From Elizabethkingia sp. YR214 (GTDB lineage: Bacteria; Bacteroidota; Bacteroidia; Flavobacteriales; Weeksellaceae), in NCBI RefSeq assembly GCF_003058195.1, contig NZ_QBUH01000005.1, forward strand, positions 124,001-188,000: a stretch of DNA of 64,000 bases. Reading direction: 5' to 3'. Within the stretch, counting starts at the first letter, position 1; every line of letters starts with the position of its first letter. Made by a program: the position numbers and the translations under genes. Below are positions 17,319 to 26,762 of this stretch, one piece after another. The notes under the pieces are model-generated. The model saw only the letters and a program-made list of their open reading frames with translations, was not told where the DNA came from and made no database searches.

Positions 17319-17343
17319 GCAGCTCTGTAAATTACAGAGCTGC
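17319..17343. terminator. hairpin between convergent genes
   Basis: The perfect palindrome GCAGCTCTGTAA/TTACAGAGCTGC is centred in the 70-base gap between the TlpA lipoprotein (plus) and the RhlE-like helicase (minus). The U runs are weak on both sides. Confidence 0.6.
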
Positions 17344-17363
17344 CATTATTCTATTTAAAAAAA

Positions 17364-18644
17364 CTATTTCTTTTTCCCTCTAAAGAAAGGTTTCTTAGAA
17401 GACTTTACATTTCTTTTATTGCTGTTATTATTATGTCCAGCATTTGAAGGTCTTGCTCCGGAAGAAACTGGTTTGTTATTGGAATCTCTTTTCTGTTCTA
17501 CCAGATTATCGGTATGGAAAGGATGCTCTTTGTTTACAAAAATTTTCTTTCCGATTAGCTTTTCTGTATTTCTCAGATTCACTAAATCTAAACCGTCAAC
17601 AAATGAGAATGAAGTCCCTGAAGCTCCTGCTCTACCTGTTCTTCCGATACGGTGAACATAAGTTTCCGCTACATCCGACAGTTCGAAGTTTACAACATAT
17701 TTCAGGTTATCAATATCAATTCCTCTTGCTGCAATATCAGTAGCTACCAGAATTCTGGTTTTTCCACTCTTGAAGTTATTCAGTGCATTTTGTCTTGCAT
17801 TCTGAGATTTGTTGCCATGGATGGCTTCAGCAGAAATTTTAGACTGACTAAGTTTCTTCGCAATTTTATCAGCTCCATGCTTTGTACGGGAGAAAACAAT
17901 AACAGGGGATAAACTTTGATCCTGTAGAAGATGAATAAGAAGATTAATCTTATCGTCTTTATCTACGAAGAAAACAGATTGATCAATAGTATCTGCTGTA
18001 GAAGAAACAGGTGCTACTTCTACTTTTACAGGATTTACCAGTATTTCGGAAGCTAGTTTTTGTATTTCTTTGGGCATTGTTGCAGAAAGGAAAAGATTTT
18101 GTCTTTTCTCCGGCAGATGCTTTAAGATACGTTTTACATCGTGAACAAAACCCATATCGAGCATTCTGTCCGCTTCATCCAGAACAAAAATATCCAGATT
18201 CTTCAGCGTAATAATTCCCTGACTTATAAAGTCTAACAAACGTCCCGGAGTTGCTACAAGTATATCTACTCCTCTTTTTAGCTTTTCTTCCTGAGCACCT
18301 TGTTTTACTCCACCAAAGATCACCATTGTTTTCAAGGGTAAATGTCTTCCGTAAGCTTCGAAGTTTTCTTCTATTTGTATTGCCAGCTCTCTTGTAGGCG
18401 TTAATATCAATGCTTTTATAACACCTTTACGGTGTTTATTTTCGCTTCTTTCTGTAAGAAGCTGTAAGATAGGAATAGCAAAAGCGGCCGTTTTTCCGGT
18501 ACCTGTTTGTGCACATCCTAATAGATCTTTCCCGGCAAGAATTTTCGGTATTGCCTGCTCCTGAATAGAGGTCGGAGTCTTGTAACCTTCTTCCTGCAAT
18601 GCTTTGGAAATAGGTTCTATTAATTTTAAATCGTCGAAAGTCAA
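17364..18644 (-). CDS. DEAD-box RNA helicase, RhlE-like
   Basis: A 426-residue ATP-dependent RNA helicase. Motifs in order are the Q motif TPTSIQEQAIP, AQTGTGKT (45-52), PTREL, TPGR, DEAD (156-159), SAT, FSRTKHGAD, ATDIAARGIDI and HRIGRTGRAG. The core is followed by a short basic Asn/Ser/Lys tail (about 385-426) without a recognisable RNA-binding fold, as in RhlE-type enzymes. It is monocistronic by appearance. The obg gene lies upstream in the same direction. Confidence 0.92.
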   Translation of the reverse strand: MTFDDLKLIEPISKALQEEGYKTPTSIQEQAIPKILAGKDLLGCAQTGTGKTAAFAIPILQLLTERSENKHRKGVIKALILTPTRELAIQIEENFEAYGRHLPLKTMVIFGGVKQGAQEEKLKRGVDILVATPGRLLDFISQGIITLKNLDIFVLDEADRMLDMGFVHDVKRILKHLPEKRQNLFLSATMPKEIQKLASEILVNPVKVEVAPVSSTADTIDQSVFFVDKDDKINLLIHLLQDQSLSPVIVFSRTKHGADKIAKKLSQSKISAEAIHGNKSQNARQNALNNFKSGKTRILVATDIAARGIDIDNLKYVVNFELSDVAETYVHRIGRTGRAGASGTSFSFVDGLDLVNLRNTEKLIGKKIFVNKEHPFHTDNLVEQKRDSNNKPVSSGARPSNAGHNNNSNKRNVKSSKKPFFRGKKK

Positions 18645-18688
18645 ATATATAATTTTAAATCTTTAATGTAAACGGAAATAGACAACGA

Positions 18689-19672
18689 TTATCCGTGCAG
18701 CATTTTCCAAATGGCATCCTTCAATTCCATCAATCCTTCTCCGGTAACTCCTGAGAAAAATAATGGTTGACGATTTTCCGGAAATTCGGCTGCAATTTCT
18801 GTTTTTAATTCTTCATCCAGTAAGTCTGATTTGGAAATAGAGATTAAGAAATCTTTATCCAAAAGCTCCGGATTGTATTCTTTCAATTCATTTTCAAGGA
18901 TCTTAAATTCCTGAAAATGATCTTCTGAATCAGCAGGGATAAGGAATAAAAGAATAGAGTTTCTCTCTATGTGTCTTAAAAAACGATGTCCTAAACCTTT
19001 TCCTTCTGCAGCTCCCTCGATAATACCGGGGATATCTGCCATTACAAAAGATTTATAATTTCGGTAATTAACAATCCCCAAATTGGGTGTCAATGTAGTA
19101 AAGGCGTAGTTTGCAATCTTTGGTTTTGCTGCAGATACAGCAGATAAAAGAGTAGATTTCCCTGCATTTGGAAAGCCCACTAATCCTACGTCTGCCAATA
19201 CTTTTAGTTCGAATACAACGAAGCCTTCCTCTCCCGGAAGCCCTGGTTGTGCATATCTTGGTGTTTGGTTGGTTGCAGATTTGAAATGCTCGTTTCCTAA
19301 TCCACCTTTTCCACCTTTCATCAGAACAATTTCCTGTCCGTCTTCAAGAATTTCGCCCATTACCTCGCCTTCTTCATTCTTTGCAATTGTACCGATAGGA
19401 ACTTCAATATAAATATCTTCTCCATCGGCACCTGTAAGCTGACTTTTCCCACCGTTTTCACCACGCTGTGCTTTTACATGTCGTGTATAACGAAGGGGTA
19501 ATAATGTCCATTCATTGGCATTTCCTTTCATAATTACGTGTCCTCCACGTCCTCCGTCTCCCCCGTCAGGACCTCCTTTCGGGATATATTTTTCTCTGCG
19601 GAGATGGGCCGAACCTGCGCCTCCGTGACCTGATTGACAATGAATTTTTACGTAATCTACAAAATTGGACAT
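18689..19672 (-). CDS. obgE: Obg GTPase
   Basis: An essential GTPase bound to the 50S ribosomal subunit, with roles in ribosome maturation and stress. It has 327 residues from [11 protein letters not shown]. The Gly-rich Obg fold (1-157) contains [20 protein letters not shown]-type repeats. The G domain shows [11 protein letters not shown] (G1), [10 protein letters not shown] (G3) and SKSDLL (G4). The variable C-terminal domain of other Obg proteins is missing, as is common in Bacteroidota. The ATG at 19672 is used, since longer readings add unrelated residues. adk lies 69 bases upstream. Confidence 0.95.
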   Translation of the reverse strand: MSNFVDYVKIHCQSGHGGAGSAHLRREKYIPKGGPDGGDGGRGGHVIMKGNANEWTLLPLRYTRHVKAQRGENGGKSQLTGADGEDIYIEVPIGTIAKNEEGEVMGEILEDGQEIVLMKGGKGGLGNEHFKSATNQTPRYAQPGLPGEEGFVVFELKVLADVGLVGFPNAGKSTLLSAVSAAKPKIANYAFTTLTPNLGIVNYRNYKSFVMADIPGIIEGAAEGKGLGHRFLRHIERNSILLFLIPADSEDHFQEFKILENELKEYNPELLDKDFLISISKSDLLDEELKTEIAAEFPENRQPLFFSGVTGEGLMELKDAIWKMLHG

Positions 19673-19741
19673 ATACTTAGTTCTTGGTTTACAGTTATAG
19701 CTTACAGTTGATACAATCAACCGTAAACCAGCAACTGACAG

Positions 19742-20320
19742 CTATTTTATTTTATCTACCTCAGCAAAAAGCTTATTCGAAATTTCTTCAATTTCTCCTA
19801 CACCATTTACCTCGATATATTTACCTTGTTTTTTATACAATTCTGCAACTTCCGCAGTTTTAGTATAATATTCTTTGATACGGTGGCGAATAATATCTTC
19901 ATTGCTATCATCCGTTCTTCCGCTTGTTTCACCTCTCTTTAGTAATCTTTCTACCAGGATCTCATCATCTACTATTAAAGAAAGACAAACATCGATAGGG
20001 TGATTTAATTCCTCTTCTACAATTTGTTCCAGAGCTTCAGTCTGTGCAGCAGTTCTTGGAAAACCATCGAAGATAAATCCTGCAGCATCTGTAGGCTTCT
20101 TTAGCTCGTCAATAAGCATATCAATGGTTACCTGATCCGGCACTAATTCGCCTTTGTCAATATATGACTTTGCCAGCTTTCCAAGCTCCGTGTCGTTTTT
20201 CATGTTGAAACGGAATAAATCTCCTGTGGAAACCTGTTTCAGGTTGTATTTTTTTATTAAGTTCTGAGCTTGTGTACCTTTTCCACTCCCTGGAGGGCCA
20301 AATAATACAAGATTAATCAT
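19742..20320 (-). CDS. adk: adenylate kinase
   Basis: Interconverts ATP plus AMP and two ADP. It has 192 residues, a short-lid form without the zinc-binding LID insertion. Seen: FGPPGSGKGTQA (P loop), STGDLFR, FDGFPRTAAQTEAL and LKRGETSGRTDDS. It lies 25 bases after hpt in the same direction, so hpt-adk(-obg) looks like a purine-salvage/energy operon. Confidence 0.96.
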   Translation of the reverse strand: MINLVLFGPPGSGKGTQAQNLIKKYNLKQVSTGDLFRFNMKNDTELGKLAKSYIDKGELVPDQVTIDMLIDELKKPTDAAGFIFDGFPRTAAQTEALEQIVEEELNHPIDVCLSLIVDDEILVERLLKRGETSGRTDDSNEDIIRHRIKEYYTKTAEVAELYKKQGKYIEVNGVGEIEEISNKLFAEVDKIK

Positions 20321-20345
20321 TTTACTTTTTTATTTAGATTCTTTA

Positions 20346-20903
20346 TTACTTATCATTAATTTTCCCATCCTCCAAATGGTAAAGATCCTTCAGGTTTCTT
20401 CCGAGTTCATCGTAATCTAGTCCGTAACCTAATACAAACTTGTTTGGAATCTCTTTCCCGATGTAATCAATTTTAAATTGTTTGGTATAAACTTCTGGCT
20501 TTAAAAGAAGGCTTGCCAGCTTTACAGATTTTGGTCTTTGTGTATTTTTAAAGTATTCGAACAGGGCTTCAATAGTATTTCCTGTATCTACGATATCTTC
20601 AACAAGAATAATATGACGATCTTTAATATCTTTTGTCAGATCCATTTTCTTGTATACAATACCTGTAGACTGTGTCCCGGCATAAGAGCTTACCTGAAGA
20701 AATGCAATCTCACAATTTCCCGGATAATGTTTCATTAAATCAGAGAAAAACATGAATACTCCGTTAAGTACTCCAACAAAGACTGGTACTTCGTCTTTAT
20801 AATCTTCGTAAATTTTAAGAGCTACATCTTTAACAATTTCTTGTAATTCTTCGTCCTTCAGATAGGGTACGAATGTTTTGTCGTGAACCTTTATTTTTTC
20901 CAT
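20346..20903 (-). CDS. hpt: hypoxanthine phosphoribosyltransferase
   Basis: A salvage enzyme converting hypoxanthine (and probably guanine) plus PRPP to the nucleotide. It has 185 residues from MEKIKVHDKTF. The PRPP-binding loop ILVEDIVDTGNTIEAL, the early FVGVLNGVFMFFSDL and the base-contact end FVLGYGLDYDELGRNL are conserved. An in-frame TTG three codons earlier is possible, but the ATG at 20903 is the better start. The -7 box at 20917-20924 allows only a very short leader. Confidence 0.94.
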   Translation of the reverse strand: MEKIKVHDKTFVPYLKDEELQEIVKDVALKIYEDYKDEVPVFVGVLNGVFMFFSDLMKHYPGNCEIAFLQVSSYAGTQSTGIVYKKMDLTKDIKDRHIILVEDIVDTGNTIEALFEYFKNTQRPKSVKLASLLLKPEVYTKQFKIDYIGKEIPNKFVLGYGLDYDELGRNLKDLYHLEDGKINDK

Positions 20904-20916
20904 AAGTTTCAAAACG

Positions 20917-20924
20917 CAAAGATA
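20917..20924 (-). promoter_or_regulatory. -7 box of hpt-adk
   Basis: CAAAGATA on the plus strand is TATCTTTG on the minus strand, fitting TAnnTTTG, 13 bases before the hpt ATG. Confidence 0.55.
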
Positions 20925-21055
20925 CGTTTTTTCATTTTTTTTCCTCCCTTTTTTACCATGAAAAGCATTTCATATAAATATATTGAAAACTTAACACACC
21001 CGTAATCAGGTAATAATCAGTGATTTCATAATTTAGAAAAATTTAATTTTAATTT

Positions 21056-22003
21056 ATGAAAAGCTTCTTTTTTGCAGGAATTCTCTGCATGGCTGCACAG
21101 CTAAATTGTGCGCAATCTTTTGATAAACAGGCTCACAGAGGCGGAAAATCGCTATATCCTGAAAATACGATACCTGCTATGAAAAATGCCCTAAAAATGG
21201 GAATAACAACGTTGGAAATGGATTTAGCGATTACCAAAGACAGAAAAGTTATCCTTTCTCATGACTCTTTTCTTTCTCCGGAACTGGTTACAAAACCTAA
21301 CGGCCAATATATCCCCAGAGACTCCGGTTTTTATTACAAAATCTATGATATGCCTTATGCAAAGATCCAGACTTATGATGTAGGTATGAAAAAACTTGAA
21401 CGCTATCCGGATCAGAAGAAAATGAAAGTACAGAAGCCTTTATTTTCTGCAGTAATAGATTCTTGTGAAAGCTACGCCCGTGAATTAAAAAGACCACTAC
21501 CCTTTTATAATATAGAAACCAAAACACGTCCGTTCTCTGATAATATATTCCATCCCGAGCCAAAAGAATTTACCGATCTTATGATGAAAATCATTCTGGA
21601 AAAAGGCATCCAGAACAGAGTTATCATTCAGTCTTTTGATCCCAGAACTTTAGAAATTATCCATAAAAAATATCCTAAAATAATGACGGCTCTACTTGTA
21701 GAAAAAGTAGATGATAAAAAAATTGCTCAGCAGCGGGCTAACTTTCAGAATATTCCTGTAGAAAAGTTCAAGCAATATCCCAACCACCTGAATGGTGTAA
21801 AAGGAGATATGAAGTTTCTAAGCTTTACTCCTACTATTTACAGCCCGGATCAAAGTCTTGTAACTCCCGAGCTTGTAAAGGAATGTCATGCGCTAGGAAT
21901 GAAAGTAATTCCATGGACTGTAAATTCAAAAGATAGATTACTGGAAATGCAAAAAATGGGTATAGACGGCCTCATTAGTGATGACCCTAGGATTTTTGAA
22001 TAA
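21056..22003 (+). CDS. exported glycerophosphodiester phosphodiesterase
   Basis: Hydrolyses glycerophosphodiesters to glycerol-3-phosphate and an alcohol, in the periplasm. It has 315 residues with a signal peptide (1-20, ending NCAQS). The GDPD TIM barrel starts AHRGGKSLYPENT (His27, Arg28) with the Glu/Asp metal site in TLEMDLAITKD and the general acid His in ILSHDSF. The end WTVNSKDRLLEMQKMGIDGLISDDP is the usual last strand. An 80-residue insertion (YIPRDSG to PFSDNIF) is longer than in GlpQ. It is a single gene closed by a terminator. Confidence 0.92.
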   Translation: MKSFFFAGILCMAAQLNCAQSFDKQAHRGGKSLYPENTIPAMKNALKMGITTLEMDLAITKDRKVILSHDSFLSPELVTKPNGQYIPRDSGFYYKIYDMPYAKIQTYDVGMKKLERYPDQKKMKVQKPLFSAVIDSCESYARELKRPLPFYNIETKTRPFSDNIFHPEPKEFTDLMMKIILEKGIQNRVIIQSFDPRTLEIIHKKYPKIMTALLVEKVDDKKIAQQRANFQNIPVEKFKQYPNHLNGVKGDMKFLSFTPTIYSPDQSLVTPELVKECHALGMKVIPWTVNSKDRLLEMQKMGIDGLISDDPRIFE

Positions 22004-22024
22004 AATCAACTTATTGAAAATATA

Positions 22025-22055
22025 ATAAAACCCCAATACTAATCGGGGTTTTATT
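22025..22055 (+). terminator. intrinsic terminator of the GDPD gene
   Basis: AATAAAACCCC / GGGGTTTTATT with an 8-base loop. It is nearly symmetric, so it may also serve the minus-strand efflux operon ending at 22122. Confidence 0.85.
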
Positions 22056-22121
22056 ATTCTAATCAAAAATAGATTACATAGTTTTCAGGAGGCTATATTG
22101 TCCAAATAAATAACTATTAAT

Positions 22122-23570
22122 TTACTTCCAACCTCCGCCTAAGCTTTTGTAGATATCTACAACTGTGCTTAGTTGCTGTTGCTTTGCATCGATTAGTTCC
22201 AGCTTGGCATCTAATGCATCTCTCTGATTTAGTAAAACCTCCAGATAATCTGCACGCGAGTTTTTAAATAACTGATTTGCAATCCCCGTAGCTTCTTCTA
22301 ATGCATGGTTTTCCTGAGATTTAAGTTTATAAAACTCATCAATATTCTTAACCTTAGACATTAGATTAGCAACGTCCAAATAAGCATTCAGAATAGTTTT
22401 ATCATATTCGTACAATGCCTGAATTTGTTTTGCATCTGCTGCCTGGAAGTTTGCCTTAATAGCACTTTTATTGATAAGCGGTCCTGCCAGTTCTCCTACC
22501 AAATTATAGGCAATAGATTCCGGCATTTTCACTAAATAAGAAGGCTTAAATGCTTCCAAACCTAATGCTGCTGAAATATTCAGCGAAGGATAAAACTCTT
22601 TTCTGGCAGCCTGCACATCTAGCTTTGCAGCTTTTAATTCTAATTCAGCCTGCTTAATATCCGGACGGTTTGCCAGTAGTTGTGACGGAATTCCGGTATA
22701 TACAGTTTGAGGAATGGTTGACATAAAGCTCTCTTTCGTTCTCACAATAGCTTGCGGATACCTTCCTAAAAGTGCATTTATCTCATTTTCTTTCTCTGTT
22801 ATATTCTGACGGATCGTATACTCCGAAGCTTTGGATTTTGCTAACTCAGCTTCAAACTTTTTTACAGCAAGTTCAGTTGTTGCGGATGCTTGTTTCTGAA
22901 TTTTTGAAATCTCCAAAGCACGCTCCTGAAGCTTAATATATTCTCTGGTAATATCTAACTGATTGTCCAGCGCCAGTAATTCATAATAACTGTCTGCTAC
23001 TTCTTCTATAAGACTGGAAAGAACAAAGTTCTTTCCTTCTACTGTAGAAAGATAATGTGCAATTGCAGATTCCTTTTCTGTTCTTAGTTTTTTCCAGATA
23101 TCGACTTCCCAACTTGCGGTAATACCACCTGCAAAGTTCCCCAGCGGATCCGGCATTTTTCTTCCTGGCTCTATATCTGTTGTAGCATCACCTGCGCCTT
23201 CACTTGTATAACGTCCTGCTTTTTTCAGTCCCGCATTTACACCCGCAGAAACTGTCGGATTTAGCATTCCTTTTTTAGCCAATACACCGCTTTTAGCAAT
23301 TTCTATCTGCTGAAGTGTAATTAACAAATCCTGGTTATTCTTTAAGGCAGTTTCAATAAGGCTTACCAAATTCGGATCAGTAAAGAACTGTCTCCATGGA
23401 GTTGTACCACTATTGTTACCAGAGTCTTCTGTTTCTTGTTGATTGAAATTCTGAGGCAGGTTATTTTTCACCTCATCTTTTACTACTGTTACCATTGGCG
23501 CTTTACAGCTTGCTAAAACCAGCGATACAGCAATGGCACTAATAATACTTTTAGTCTTCAAATTTTCCAT
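22122..23570 (-). CDS. outer-membrane efflux channel lipoprotein (TolC/OprM type)
   Basis: The outer-membrane channel of the RND system encoded upstream. It has 482 residues. Lipoprotein signal with LVLASC, Cys22. Two outer-membrane-efflux repeats follow, with long coiled-coil helices (LLITLQQIEIAKSG and the second copy LLANRPDIKQAELELKAAKLD). The PDIKQAE block is a family hallmark. The first codons overlap the end of the pump gene by 20 bases, showing translational coupling within the three-gene operon. Confidence 0.93.
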   Translation of the reverse strand: MENLKTKSIISAIAVSLVLASCKAPMVTVVKDEVKNNLPQNFNQQETEDSGNNSGTTPWRQFFTDPNLVSLIETALKNNQDLLITLQQIEIAKSGVLAKKGMLNPTVSAGVNAGLKKAGRYTSEGAGDATTDIEPGRKMPDPLGNFAGGITASWEVDIWKKLRTEKESAIAHYLSTVEGKNFVLSSLIEEVADSYYELLALDNQLDITREYIKLQERALEISKIQKQASATTELAVKKFEAELAKSKASEYTIRQNITEKENEINALLGRYPQAIVRTKESFMSTIPQTVYTGIPSQLLANRPDIKQAELELKAAKLDVQAARKEFYPSLNISAALGLEAFKPSYLVKMPESIAYNLVGELAGPLINKSAIKANFQAADAKQIQALYEYDKTILNAYLDVANLMSKVKNIDEFYKLKSQENHALEEATGIANQLFKNSRADYLEVLLNQRDALDAKLELIDAKQQQLSTVVDIYKSLGGGWK

Positions 23571-26500
23571 CGTGTTGATAAGGTTCTGTTTGTTCGGTTA
23601 ATGGATTTTCTTCTTCATATTTTGCCAGTTTCGATTTATCTGCAATCGTACCGAAAATATAGTACAGGCCAGGAATAATCATCAATCCGAAGATTGTTCC
23701 GATTAGCATTCCTCCGGCTGCAGCCGTACCAATAGTACGGTTTCCTATTGCCCCTGGTCCTGTTGCTATTACCAGCGGAATTAATCCGGCAATAAATGCA
23801 AATGAAGTCATCAGAATCGGACGGAAACGAATAGCAGCCCCCTGAATTGCCGCCTGTACCACAGGAATCCCTTCCTCAGCTCTTTTCTGTACAGCAAATT
23901 CTACAATCAGTACGGCATTCTTTCCTAAAAGACCGATAAGCATTACCATGGCTACCTGCGCATATATATTATTCTCTAGTCCCATAAGTTTCAGACACAG
24001 AAAAGCTCCGAAAATACCTACAGGTAATGAAAGAATAACCGGTAAAGGAAGAATAAAACTTTCATATTGTGCAGAAAGGATCAGATATACAAAGCCCAGA
24101 CATACCAAAAATACAAATATAGCTTCATTTCCTCTGCTTACCTCATCCTTGGAAATACCTGCCCAGTCAATACCAAAACCTCTTGGCAATGTTTTATCAG
24201 CAACTTCCTGTATGGCTTTAATAGCTTGTCCGCTACTGTATCCAGGTGCCGGTGTTCCGCTCACCTCTGCAGAGTTGTACATATTATGTCTCGTGATCTC
24301 CGATAATCCGTATACTTTTTCCAGTTTCATGAAATCTGAATAAGGAACCATCTGATCTTTATCATTTTTAACATATAGCTTCAACAGATCACTTGGCAAA
24401 GCGCGATATTGAGGCCCTGCCTGAACAATTACCTTATAAGGCCTGTCGAAACGTATAAAACTGGTTTCGTAATTAGAACCAATTAAGGTAGAAAGGTTAT
24501 CCATTGCTTTTTCAATCGTCACTCCTTTTTGTTCAGCAAGATCATTATCTACCCTTAGCATATACTGTGGGAAACTTGCTGAATAAAATGTAAATGCAGA
24601 ACCCAGTTCCGGACGCTTTTTCAGTTCCTTTACAAAGTCATTACTTACCTGCTCCATTTTATGATAGTCACCACTTCCGGCTTTATCCAGCAAACGAAGT
24701 TCAAAACCTCCGGCAGCACCATATCCTGGTACCGAAGGTGGCTGGAAGAATTCGATATTGGCACCCGGAATATTTTTAGCTTTTTCTTCCAGTTTCTCTA
24801 CAATCTCTGCGGCAGATTCTGTACGTTCATCCCAACTTTTCAGGTTTATAAGACAAGTTCCTGAATTGGATCCCGTTCCTTCTGTCAGGATTTCATAGCC
24901 GGCAAGTGAGGAAACAGACTGTACACCATCAATATCTTCCGACTCTTTCAGAAGCTCCCTTGCCACCTGATTTGTTCTCTCCAATGTAGATCCTGGCGGT
25001 GTTTGTATAATAGCATAAATCATCCCCTGGTCTTCACTCGGAATAAAACCTGACGGAAGTGAGTTACTTAAGAAATAAGTACATGCACAAAAAGCTACTA
25101 AAATTGGCAGCGTAATCATTTTTTTAGTAACCGTCTTATTAAGGGTCTTTTCATATTTCCCGGCTCCTCTTGTAAATATATTGTTGAATTTATCCAAGAA
25201 GGTTGTAACAGGAGTTTTCTTTTTTTCTTTTCCGTGGTTATTTTTCAGGATGAGTGCACATAATGCAGGAGTAAGCGTTAAAGCTACAATCCCTGAAAGG
25301 ATAATAGAAGAAGCCATTGTAATAGAGAACTGACGGTAAAATACACCTACAGGTCCGGACATAAATGCAATCGGAATAAACACGGCTGCCATAACTAGCG
25401 TAATGGCAATAATAGCCCCGCTTATTTCATGCATTGCTTCTTCAGTTGCTTTTAATGGGGAAAGATTCTTTTCTTCCATCTTAGCGTGTACGGCTTCTAT
25501 AACTACGATAGCATCATCGACCACAACCCCGATTGCCATTACAAGGGCAAAAAGAGAAATCATATTCAGTGTAATACCAAAGGCCGACATTACGGCAAAT
25601 GTTCCGATAAGTGAAACCGGAACGGCCAGTGCCGGAATCAGTGTTGAACGCCAATCTCCAAGAAAAAGGAATACAACAATTGCAACCAGTATAAATGCTT
25701 CGAATAAAGTATGTATAACTTTTTCCATAGAAGCATCCAGGAATCTGGAAACGTCATAGCTGATGTCATAATGCATTCCTTTTGGGAAGTTATTCTTTTC
25801 AAGATCTTTCATCAATGCTTTTACATTCTTAATAACGTCACTTGCATTGGATCCGTAAGATTGCTTTACAGTAATTGCGGCAGATGGTTTTCCGTTTAGT
25901 GTAGAATAAATATCGTACATGGAACTTCCGAATTCTATATCAGCCACATCTTTCAGTCTTACAGATTCTCCATCTGGTTTTGCCTTTAGAATAATGTTTC
26001 CGTAATCTTTTTCATTGTTAAAACGACCCGAATATTTTAATATATACTCAAATGACTGAGAGCGTTTTCCGGAGCTTTCCCCAGTTTTACCGGGAGATGC
26101 TTCTAAGCTCTGTTCATTTAACGATTCCATTACTTCATCAGCCGATATATTATAAGCCGTTAACCTATCTGGTTTAAGCCAGATACGCATGGCATATTCA
26201 CGGGTTCCTAAGATATCGGCAAAACCTACACCGCCAATCCTTCTTAATTCAGACATTACGTTGATATCTGCATAGTTGAAAAGGAATTTCTGATCTGCTT
26301 TCGGATCATCGCTATACAGGTTAATATACATCAACATGTTAGGCTCCTCACGGGTAATCTTTACACCCTCACGCACTACTAATGGCGGAAGTTTGTTCAC
26401 CACGGAAGATACACGATTCTGTACATTTACAGCGGCAACATTGGGATCCGTACCTAGATCAAATACAAGTTGAATGGAAGCTTCCCCGTCATTTCCTGCA

Positions 26501-26742
26501 TCTGAGGTCATATATTTCATACCCGGAACTCCATTTAATCCTCTTTCCAAAGGAATTACTACGGATTTAATCAGCAATTCGTTATTAGCTCCCGGATACT
26601 CTGCAGTAATATTAACTTTGGGCGGAGAAATAGAAGGGAACTGTGTCACCGGAAGTTTCACAAGTGACAGTATCCCTAAAAATACAATAATCAATGAGAT
26701 TACAATAGACAGAACGGGTCTGCGAATGAATTTCTTAAACAT
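23551..26742 (-). CDS. RND multidrug efflux pump, inner-membrane subunit (HAE1 family)
   Basis: A proton-driven exporter of 1063 residues, the full length for AcrB/MexB-like pumps. Twelve helices are arranged as 1+5 and 1+5 around two large periplasmic loops. The first helix begins FIRRPVLSIVISLIIVF, and VKLPVTQFPSISPP follows as in AcrB. The proton-relay Asp pair lies in GVVVDDAIVVIEAVHAKMEE (helix 4). Helix 11/12 motifs are seen near RFRPILMTSFAFIAGLIPL and GPGAIGNRTIGTAAAGGM. The substrate range cannot be read, though the HAE1 class suggests hydrophobic or amphiphilic drugs. It lies 20 bases downstream of the adaptor gene. Confidence 0.95.
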   Translation of the reverse strand: MFKKFIRRPVLSIVISLIIVFLGILSLVKLPVTQFPSISPPKVNITAEYPGANNELLIKSVVIPLERGLNGVPGMKYMTSDAGNDGEASIQLVFDLGTDPNVAAVNVQNRVSSVVNKLPPLVVREGVKITREEPNMLMYINLYSDDPKADQKFLFNYADINVMSELRRIGGVGFADILGTREYAMRIWLKPDRLTAYNISADEVMESLNEQSLEASPGKTGESSGKRSQSFEYILKYSGRFNNEKDYGNIILKAKPDGESVRLKDVADIEFGSSMYDIYSTLNGKPSAAITVKQSYGSNASDVIKNVKALMKDLEKNNFPKGMHYDISYDVSRFLDASMEKVIHTLFEAFILVAIVVFLFLGDWRSTLIPALAVPVSLIGTFAVMSAFGITLNMISLFALVMAIGVVVDDAIVVIEAVHAKMEEKNLSPLKATEEAMHEISGAIIAITLVMAAVFIPIAFMSGPVGVFYRQFSITMASSIILSGIVALTLTPALCALILKNNHGKEKKKTPVTTFLDKFNNIFTRGAGKYEKTLNKTVTKKMITLPILVAFCACTYFLSNSLPSGFIPSEDQGMIYAIIQTPPGSTLERTNQVARELLKESEDIDGVQSVSSLAGYEILTEGTGSNSGTCLINLKSWDERTESAAEIVEKLEEKAKNIPGANIEFFQPPSVPGYGAAGGFELRLLDKAGSGDYHKMEQVSNDFVKELKKRPELGSAFTFYSASFPQYMLRVDNDLAEQKGVTIEKAMDNLSTLIGSNYETSFIRFDRPYKVIVQAGPQYRALPSDLLKLYVKNDKDQMVPYSDFMKLEKVYGLSEITRHNMYNSAEVSGTPAPGYSSGQAIKAIQEVADKTLPRGFGIDWAGISKDEVSRGNEAIFVFLVCLGFVYLILSAQYESFILPLPVILSLPVGIFGAFLCLKLMGLENNIYAQVAMVMLIGLLGKNAVLIVEFAVQKRAEEGIPVVQAAIQGAAIRFRPILMTSFAFIAGLIPLVIATGPGAIGNRTIGTAAAGGMLIGTIFGLMIIPGLYYIFGTIADKSKLAKYEEENPLTEQTEPYQHDGKFED

Positions 26743-26762
26743 ACTTCTTCATTTTAGAGCTC

